Source: a virus
Strand: one strand, 5' to 3'
DNA length: 45,168 nt
IMG/VR virus record: IMGVR_UViG_3300046167_000916
Span: 1 to 45,168 of that record
A model generated the notes under the pieces. It searched no databases and was not told the DNA's origin. It was given only the letters and a program-made list of their open reading frames with translations. This document shows positions 39,141-45,168 of this stretch, piece by piece. Numbering within the stretch: the first letter of the stretch is position 1; each line of letters starts with the position of its first letter. Position numbers and translations under genes: made by a program.

Positions 39141-39600
39141 GACCGTCACAAGAAAAACCGATGACGAGAGAGCGCGTGACGAGAAAAAGGAAGGCGCCGT
39201 TTTCGCGAACGGAAAGGCGCGCGAACAAAAAGCGAACGAGGACGCCGCGCCGGCGACGACAAAAAAGCGCTTTTTAGGCGAGGAGACTCGTTCGCCGTTT
39301 CCCGGAGGCGCGGGCGATGATTCATCGCGTTTGGGTTCGGGTTGCGCGCCGGTCGCGAAGCGCGCAAAAAACTCAGCCATCGCGCGGATGTTCGCCAAGT
39401 GCGCGTCCCCGGACGGGAAGCGGTAGACAGGGCGCATCGGGGTGCTTTTAGGGGAACGAACCGCGGAGTCGGTCGGAGGTATTCTTTGCGTTGTGATGAC
39501 TACACCAGGAAGCGTTTTTTCGCCGGAAGGCCTCGTCCGAGTTGTTGCTTTTTCCTGGGGTTGACCGATTCGGCATTTCTGGGCGCGCCTCGTCGTGGCG
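39141..39600. other. Intergenic region, no convincing gene
   Basis: About 460 bases between the DUF72-like gene and the EF-hand gene. Only short low-complexity frames with Arg/Ala/Gly bias are seen, as in much of the algal part. It would hold the 3' end of the DUF72 transcript and the promoter of the EF-hand gene. Confidence 0.4.
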
Positions 39601-41352
39601 ATGGCGGTGGCGCCGCCGACGATGGAGTTCGTCCCCGCGAAGAAGAAAGTGGCGGGGTGGGACTCGAAGGACTCGCTGTGCGAGGTGTACTTCGCCTCGT
39701 GCGAGCGCCTGGGGTGCACGGCGAACAGCGAGGTGGTGCGCCAGCTCGTGCGACGCGCGAAACTGCTCGCCCCTCTGCCCACGCATCGCATCGAAGGCAT
39801 GTCCCGCGCGGAGATGCTGAACCTGGCGTTCGACCACATGGACCTGGACGGCAGCGGGACGCTCTCCATCCCCGAGCTGGTGGGCTTCGCGCGCGGGCTG
39901 AACCCGATCAAGGTCCACGGCGACGTGCGCGCCATGATCAAGCAGATGGACAAGGATGGGGACAACAAGATTTCGAGAATGGAGTATCTCGACGCCATGC
40001 GCCCCATCGCCGACGCGCTCGTGGACGAGGAGTTTCAGCTGGGCATCTTAGAGACGCTCGCTTCCGTCCCGGACATCGACGACCTGCCCGACCGGGAAAG
40101 CAAGCTGGCGGCGGTGTTTCGCCACCTGGACGTGGACGGTTCCGGGTCGTTGGACCAGGACGAACTCGTGGCCATCTTCATGGACGGCGCGGACCCCGAC
40201 CCGGCGGAGGCGCGCCGCAACGCGGAGAAGCAGTTGGGGTGGCTGGACACCGACGCCGACGGCGTCGTGTCCCAGGTTGAGTTCGTGGAGGCCATGCTCT
40301 TCCTGCACGCCTACATGTCCGACGAGGACTTCCACGCGCACTGCGAGGAGATGATGCGCGAGCACAAGCACGTGTACGACTTCTCCAACGCCTTCCTCGG
40401 GCCGAGAGGCGTCGAGGCGGCGCTCCCCGCGCTCGCGCGCGATCGAACGTTCACGCACGTTTCCTTCCGCGGGTGCGGCGTTCGGAACGCGACGGCGGCG
40501 AAGATCGCCGAGCACCTCGCGGGCCACCCGACGCTGCGTTACTTGGATGTCGGTTCGAACCCCATAAGCGAGGGCGGTGTTGTTCATCTCGCGACGCTCG
40601 TGGAGAAAACGCCGAGCCTGCGCGACGCGCGCGTGGACGGTTGCCACTTCACGCGCGGGTTCTCGGACGTCTCCGAGAATTTAAATCCCGACGCGTGCGT
40701 CTCGAAACAAAACGCGGCGAGGCTGGCGAAGGCTCTCGCCACGAATCGGCTCCCTCCCCCCCCCTCCAGCGAGGAGGAGCTCGCGGCGTTGGACGTCGAA
40801 GCGTTCCTGTTTAAACGCCGAGCCGAGGTGAAGGCGCTGTTTAAGAACATCGCCGGCGACGACGGGAAGGTTTCTTTCGACGCGCTGCGTTTCGGCCTGC
40901 GCTCGCTCTCGAGCGAGTGGAACGCGCTCTCGAAACACCTGGCGGCGTTCGTCAACCCCGAGCGCGTGTTCGGGCGCGTGGACGGCGTGGAGACCGCGGA
41001 CCTGGACGGCGACGGAACGCTGAGCTACGCGGAGTTCGCGCGCGCGCTGGTGAAGGAAACTAAACGGGTCAAGGTGATTGCCGCGTGCAAAAAAAAACGC
41101 GTGCAGCTCAAGGTTGTGTTTTACGCGCTCGCGGGGGACGGAGGAAGGCTCAGCGCGGAACGGCTGGCGGACGGCGTCGAGGGCGTGCTGGTGGAGCAGG
41201 CGGAGGATCACTGGGGCTTTTCCGTTGAAGAAATGCGGTCGGTGATCAACCGCGAGCTGTTCCGCGGCGCAACCGGCGAGTTCGACGAGGAAGGGCCGGA
41301 CGCCGAGCTCACCTGGGGCGAGTTCTACGCGCGGCTCGCCGCGCTCTCCTGA
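39601..41352 (+). CDS. EF-hand protein with LRR-like segment
   Basis: ATG at 39601 is used; an upstream GTG in frame would not serve in a eukaryote. The 583-residue protein has five canonical EF-hand loops: DLDGSGTLSIPE (81-92), DKDGDNKISRME (117-128), DVDGSGSLDQDE (177-188), DTDADGVVSQVE (216-227) and DLDGDGTLSYAE (467-478). Between loops four and five, about 275-370, there is an LRR-like or Leu/Asn-rich segment (GHPTLRYLDVGSNPISEGGV). It likely binds calcium and signals or scaffolds; the target is unknown. A C-terminal helical region (EEMRSVINRELFRGATG) has no named family. No intron is apparent. Confidence 0.85.
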   Translation: MAVAPPTMEFVPAKKKVAGWDSKDSLCEVYFASCERLGCTANSEVVRQLVRRAKLLAPLPTHRIEGMSRAEMLNLAFDHMDLDGSGTLSIPELVGFARGLNPIKVHGDVRAMIKQMDKDGDNKISRMEYLDAMRPIADALVDEEFQLGILETLASVPDIDDLPDRESKLAAVFRHLDVDGSGSLDQDELVAIFMDGADPDPAEARRNAEKQLGWLDTDADGVVSQVEFVEAMLFLHAYMSDEDFHAHCEEMMREHKHVYDFSNAFLGPRGVEAALPALARDRTFTHVSFRGCGVRNATAAKIAEHLAGHPTLRYLDVGSNPISEGGVVHLATLVEKTPSLRDARVDGCHFTRGFSDVSENLNPDACVSKQNAARLAKALATNRLPPPPSSEEELAALDVEAFLFKRRAEVKALFKNIAGDDGKVSFDALRFGLRSLSSEWNALSKHLAAFVNPERVFGRVDGVETADLDGDGTLSYAEFARALVKETKRVKVIAACKKKRVQLKVVFYALAGDGGRLSAERLADGVEGVLVEQAEDHWGFSVEEMRSVINRELFRGATGEFDEEGPDAELTWGEFYARLAALS

Positions 41353-41741
41353 CGGTGTTTTTTTACCTTCAAGGTATTTTTAGAGAGAGCTTCACGACAG
41401 ACTGTCGCGGAGAGAGCGTATGTATCGACGCGAAGCGAAGAGTGACGGACGTGCGGCGGTGTGTTGTTCTCTGTGTGATTCCAACGAACGACGTTTAACG
41501 AATCGTCGCGCGGTGAAGCGTCTCTGCTCTGGAACACGAGGCGGCGGAGCGGTCGCGCCGGCGCCGCGCGTTTACAGAAACGCGGGATGCCGAAAAGCGA
41601 CGGGACGCGTTCGACGGGAAAATATCCCGAAAGCCGATCTTCGTCGGATGTCTTTCGAACCCGCCTCTCGTGACCTTTCGTGGCTCGTCCAAGTGACGGC
41701 GTCGACGACGTCCACGAGACGAGCGTGGTCGTGCGACCACC
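41353..41741. other. Intergenic region of converging genes, no convincing gene
   Basis: About 390 bases between the end of the EF-hand gene and the end of the Stc1-like gene. Only Arg-rich short frames are present. Probable 3' untranslated regions of both. Confidence 0.4.
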
Positions 41742-42165
41742 TCACGCCACGCGAGACATGGACTTGAAGTTGTTGTGCACCTGCCTGCCCTTGTTGTGCA
41801 CCTCGCCGGTCTTCAGCTCCCTGCTTTCGTCGAGGCTCTTACGACGCTCGGCCTTGGCCTCGTCCTTCTCCGCCTCGTTGCAGTGGCGGCACGACATGTA
41901 CTGCTTCTGCGGCAGCTGGAGCTGACGCTGAGAGAACTCCTTCTTGTCCCGTTTGGTGCCTGTCGCCGGATCGAGGGGGATCGATGGGATCGAGGGGGTC
42001 GGGGGTGAGTGAGGGAATCTCGTTGTTGCTTTTCGCGACCACGACGGTTCGATAGTGTCCGATTCTTCGGGGTTTCGAGGGGTACGACGCACCGCAATCC
42101 TTGCACTGGAAGGGGCCGTGGCACCCGAGGCGGTTCAGCGAGGACGTATCCGCGGTCTTGGTCAT
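41742..42165 (-). CDS. Stc1-domain-like zinc-ribbon protein, two exons
   Basis: Exon 1 (42165-42093) and exon 2 (41959-41742) joined over a 133-base intron give 96 residues. The product reads MTKTADTSSLNRLGCHGPFQ, then CKDCG, TKRDKKEFSQRQL and MSCRHCNEAEKDEAKAERRK, a C-x-x-C ... F-S-x-x-Q-L ... C-x-x-C pattern like the Stc1 domain, where two Cys pairs bind zinc. In fission yeast Stc1 links RNAi to chromatin; plant and algal relatives are small and uncharacterised. Splicing keeps a Gly codon (G|GC) across the junction and fixes frame, strongly supporting the model. The C-terminus is Lys/Glu-rich. Confidence 0.7.
41960..42092 (-). other. Spliceosomal intron, 133 nt
   Basis: The intron starts GTGCGT and ends CGACAG in the - strand orientation. 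It contains GATCGAGGGG-type tandem repeats (GGATCGAGGGGGATCGATGG on the + strand). The only intron in the algal part that could be set to the base. Donor GTGCGT resembles donors reported for introner elements in Micromonas; that link is a guess. Confidence 0.7.
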
Positions 42166-42453
42166 CGTTACGGGGGGTAAAAGAATGCGAGTGGGTACGT
42201 GCGTGTGGCCGCGCGCGAAGAATCAATGCCGAGCGCGTCGCGAGTCGCTTTCTCTCGGTGACGTGGCGCTGACGCGGCGATCTAATTTCTCGATTTCGCG
42301 CGAAAAAGGGAGATCACACCCGAAACGCGACTTTTTGCGTCGTGTGTGTGTGTTTCAACCACCCGGACGCGGATGTCCGCTACGAACGCGTCCTCCCGTT
42401 GCCCCGCCTCGCGCCCCTCGCGCACAAAAAACAGATCCTTCGGTTCGGTGTCC
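42166..42453. other. Region between Stc1-like and JmjC genes
   Basis: About 290 bases between the start of the Stc1-like gene and the end of the JmjC gene, both on the - strand. It would hold the Stc1-like promoter and the JmjC 3' end. Only low-complexity frames; no gene seen. Confidence 0.4.
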
Positions 42454-44311
42454 TCATGTCCACCAGAAACTCACCGAGAAGCTGCTGGTCACGGACTGCA
42501 CGTAGTGGAACCACCCCGGGGGCACGTACAGCGCGTCCCCCGGTTCCAACAACGCGTCTGAAAAGGACGCGCTGGAAAACTTTGGGAACGTCTTTAAAAA
42601 GGTTTCGTCGAGCGCGTGTCTTATATCGGCGCGCGACGCGTTGGCTCTTTTCGGGTCGGAAAAGAGGTACAGGTTCGGTTCCTGAACCGGCGCCCATAGA
42701 CGCACGTACTTCGAGCCGCAAACCTGCACGAGCAGGTTGTGCGTCGGGTCGCGGTGCGTCGGCGAAACCGTGCCTTTCGGCCCGAGCCACGCGCGCGTCG
42801 CGATGGACCCGGCCCCGTCGCGACGCGCGCCGCCATCGGAGTCCTTCTCGAGCGTCAAAGAGCAGTAGTCGGGGACGATCACGTCTCTTGCTCAACTTTG
42901 GGATCTGGTCCAGCAAAGCGTGCTGCGCGAGGTACCCCATCTTCTTCGGACTCTTCTTCGCGAAACACACTGGGGCGTCGGAGACGGAAGTTTCGGAGTT
43001 TCCGAGCGCGGAGCGTGAGAGCGCTTTTTTTTCAAACGTCTCGTCGCGCTCGTCGCGCGCGTTTTCCACGAAGACGTATTCGTCCAAAAACGCGTCCAGC
43101 GTGACCAGCTCCCGCGCGTGCGTCGCGTGCAGGTAGTGCTCGCCCGTCTCCACCGGCACGGTCCTCGCGCCGGCGACGGCGCGCAGGTACGTTGGGTCTC
43201 GCCACTTCGCGAACGCCGGCCACGCAAACGCGAGCCCCTTGAGCACAGCCGGCTCGCCCGGCGCCATCGCGTCAGTCAGGAAGCGCTCGAGCGACGGAGG
43301 CGACGCGAACGTCGCGACGGGTTCGCGAGCGCTCGCCAGACGGATCAGAGTCGCGCGACGCGCGCGGTTCGTCTCGGTGTCTTCTTCGCTCGTTTTTGTT
43401 TCGCGTTTTTGTTTTTGTTTTTGTTTCGCGGAGACCGCCTTCGCGTCACGCGCGCCGAGCGACCCCGGCGGAAGCGCGGCGACGACGTCGTCCTCCGCGT
43501 CGTCGCCCAGCGCGCGGACGACGAGTCTCGTCCGACGCTTCCTCGTGCGCTTTTTCGAGAACGCGTCTGACTCCATCGCCTCCTGCGCGTGCGCGATGGC
43601 GCGCTCGAGCTCGTCTCGGAACGTCGGGCCGCCGAGGAGCGACGCCCGATCCAGCGAAGCCAAGGTCTCCGCCGCGCGCGCCGGCGCGAATCCGCCGCGC
43701 GCATCCGCGACGGCCATCGATGCCATCACGTACAGGTCACGCCACGCCTCGTCCACGTCCTTCCAGTCGCCCGTGTGCAGCTTCTCCCAGGCGAGGTCGA
43801 CCAGCACGTCGCACGCGCGAATCGTCGAGCGGCTCGCCTCGGACGCGTCGCCGTCCGTCGGCGGGGCGCTCTCCGGGCGCGCGCGCTTCTCCAGATGCTC
43901 CAACGCGAGCGCGAGCGTGCGCTCCGCCGACGCCCCGCCGACGCATCGAAGGCGCTCGCGAAGCGTCGCGAGGCGCGCGTGGCCGGGCGCGCCAGGGCGC
44001 GACGAACGCGCACGCGCGCCACGAACATGCGGCACCTGTGCGCATGCGGCCGCTGCGGGGAAGGAACGGCGGCGGCACGCCCCCGCCGCGCGCGCCCCGG
44101 GCGAGTGGCCGCGCGCGCGTCGTTTCGCGCTCGTGGTTCTCGCGTCGTCCGAGAGAAAAGGCAAAACTAACTTCGCCAATTGTTCAGGTGTTCCAATTGG
44201 CGCGGCGCGGGCACGACGCACGCTGTTCCCGGGTTTTTCGCGCGTGCGATCTGCGTGGGGTCCCTCGGCGCACCGGGATGGCGCGCCTCGGGGAGACCGG
44301 CGACGGCGCAC
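42454..44311 (-). CDS. JMJD5/KDM8-like JmjC dioxygenase, frameshifted
   Basis: The product joins the long - strand frame (from 44311 to about 42885) to a second frame that ends at 42454. The first carries an N-terminal helical part (CVGGASAERTLALALEHLEK) and the start of the JmjC domain (FLTDAMAPGEPAVLKGLAFA, then a cofactor-pocket LDAFLDEYVFVE). The second has TVSPTHRDPTHNL, where His and Asp bind iron, and GDALYVPPGWFHYVQSVTSS with the third His. This is the layout of JMJD5/KDM8 (Fe/2-oxoglutarate hydroxylase acting on proteins). One extra base near the junction (CAAGAGACGTG) explains the break. The start codon is unclear; 44311 overlaps the neighbour. Confidence 0.75.
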
Positions 44312-45168
44312 CCTCCGTGAGCGCGGTGTCGGGCTTCGAGAGCGACCTCGCGGATTTAATCGACGATCACGTGCGGGCGTGCGGCGGGGACCTGAGCTTC
44401 GACGCGTTCAAGGCGCACTGGCAGAGCCGATCGTTCTCGTTCGTGCACAACGCGCGCCTGGTGGAGCTCCTGGAGGGCGAGTACGCGCAGATGCTCTTCT
44501 CGACGACGATGCCGTACCTCGCGCCCGACGCGGGACCCACGGTCCGGCGGATCGCGGCGCTCTACGCGCTTCATCTGCTGTACCACACGCAGCAGCTCGC
44601 TCCGCGCGCGCGCGTGTACGTCACGCCGCGGGACGTGCGTCGGCTCGCGCAGCTCGTGGAGACGTGCGTCGCGATGGGCGCGGCGGACGCCGTTCGCGCG
44701 GCGAAGGAGCTCGTGGACGACCGAGCGTTCGCCGTCGGCGTGTCGGACGCGACGCGCGAGGAAGCGCTCGACGACGCCATCGCCGAGGCGGAGGCGCGGA
44801 CGCGGACGACTTCCGCCTCGGCTGCGAGACAAAAAAAGAGGAAGACGGCGAAGGATGCGGGATCCGACGCGGCACGCGGTGACGGCGACGACGATGTCGA
44901 CCGCGGTCGCGTTTCCGACGACGAAGACGAAAACCCGGAGGCTTTGCTCCGCGCGCGCGTCGCCGCGGCTTCGCGCGGCGCGCTCGAGCATCTGCGCGCG
45001 ACGCGCGTCCCAGGCTCGTTCCAGGCGCTCGCCGAGGACTCCACCAGGTACGGCGCATGCATGGCCGCCCTGACGCGCCGCGGCGAAGGCCACAAAGGAA
45101 ACGCACGCCGCGGCGAGACCTCCGGCGACAAAAGCGGCCGCGCCGAGACGCGCACCGCGGAGATGCAC
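44278..45168 (+). CDS. SNAPC1/SNAP43-like subunit, 5' part
   Basis: ATG at 44278 opens a frame without stop to the window end: 297 residues. The segment FESDLADLIDDHVRACGGDL and FDAFKAHWQSRSFSFVHNAR, then LFSTTMPYLAPDAGPTVRRI and ALYALHLLYHTQQLAPRARV match the N-terminal half of SNAPC1 (SNAP43), a subunit of the snRNA-activating protein complex that starts U snRNA gene transcription. A Lys-rich and acidic stretch follows (residues near 180-220). The 3' part lies beyond the window. The start lies inside the JmjC frame's 5' end (34 bases), so one of those starts is probably elsewhere. Confidence 0.85.
   Translation, partial: MARLGETGDGAPSVSAVSGFESDLADLIDDHVRACGGDLSFDAFKAHWQSRSFSFVHNARLVELLEGEYAQMLFSTTMPYLAPDAGPTVRRIAALYALHLLYHTQQLAPRARVYVTPRDVRRLAQLVETCVAMGAADAVRAAKELVDDRAFAVGVSDATREEALDDAIAEAEARTRTTSASAARQKKRKTAKDAGSDAARGDGDDDVDRGRVSDDEDENPEALLRARVAAASRGALEHLRATRVPGSFQALAEDSTRYGACMAALTRRGEGHKGNARRGETSGDKSGRAETRTAEMH

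Larger units (their letters stand above)
35680..45168. other. Green-algal nuclear segment, prasinophyte-like
   Basis: G+C-rich DNA with long genes on both strands, eukaryote-only families (DBP9/DDX56, SNAPC1, JmjC), no Shine-Dalgarno sites and a defined spliceosomal intron. Gene style (Ala/Arg-rich, compact, few introns) suits Micromonas or a relative. 35680-35798 looks like the 3' flank of the helicase gene and has no gene. Confidence 0.85.

Noticed and set aside
38895-40007. 370-codon - strand frame
   Set aside because: Covers DUF72 and EF-hand coding regions on the opposite strand; no conserved pattern.
43239-44882. 547-codon + strand frame over the JmjC gene
   Set aside because: Overlaps the conserved JmjC frame and the SNAPC1 start; composition is Arg/Ala-rich with no motifs.
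1-45168. tRNA or rRNA genes
   Set aside because: No cloverleaf or rRNA-like stretch was found by eye on either strand; a tRNA scan would settle it.

Overview
The window joins two unrelated genomes. Positions 1 to about 35,680 are a tailed-phage genome (siphovirus-like, lambda/HK97-type head and tail genes, moderate G+C, tightly packed bacterial-style genes with Shine-Dalgarno sites). Positions from about 35,680 to the end are G+C-rich nuclear DNA of a small green alga, most like a prasinophyte such as Micromonas: long genes on both strands, eukaryote-only families (DBP9/DDX56 helicase, JMJD5-type JmjC protein, SNAPC1/SNAP43) and one spliceosomal intron that can be defined to the base. I infer a marine sample, an alphaproteobacterial phage host (GTA-type 3TM holin and general gene style; moderate confidence), and a probable assembly chimera. 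The same 12 bp lies at the very first base of the window and at the junction, as expected if the phage part is a complete genome opened at a terminal repeat.

Phage layout, left to right: DNA packaging (TerS, TerL), connector (gpW-like protein, lambda-type portal), one long gene joining a TUDOR-like domain, an HK97-type prohead protease and the major capsid protein with a second start before the capsid part, small head-tail joining genes, tail tube, gpG/gpGT chaperones made by -1 frameshifting, tape measure, distal tail, tail tip, fibre genes with a small-protein cassette, and lysis (small membrane proteins, 3TM holin, M15 endolysin). A leftward operon (26,280 to 23,509) encodes an OB-like/winged-helix protein, a small zinc-finger protein, a helix-turn-helix protein, a cytosine-C5 methyltransferase with a second ORF nested inside it, and a tiny membrane peptide. 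Rightward again comes replication and recombination: RHH protein, PD-(D/E)XK nuclease candidates, a RecE-like nuclease, an SSB-like protein, a primase, a RepA-like ATPase and an iteron-like repeat cluster that may be the origin. The right end carries a displaced gpZ-like tail gene between arrays of an 18-bp repeat, then a block of unrecognised genes, tandem terminators and a likely packaging region. No integrase, CI-type repressor or tRNA gene was seen, so the phage is probably lytic.

Algal layout: DBP9/DDX56 helicase (-), a DUF72/YecE-like gene (+) broken by frameshifts, a five-EF-hand protein (+), an Stc1-like zinc-ribbon gene (-) with a 133-nt intron, a JmjC gene (-) with one frameshift, and the 5' part of a SNAPC1 gene (+) running off the end.

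Five apparent frameshifts (one in the phage ATPase, three in the DUF72 gene, one in the JmjC gene) all behave like a single extra base. That pattern suggests uncorrected sequencing insertions rather than real gene decay.
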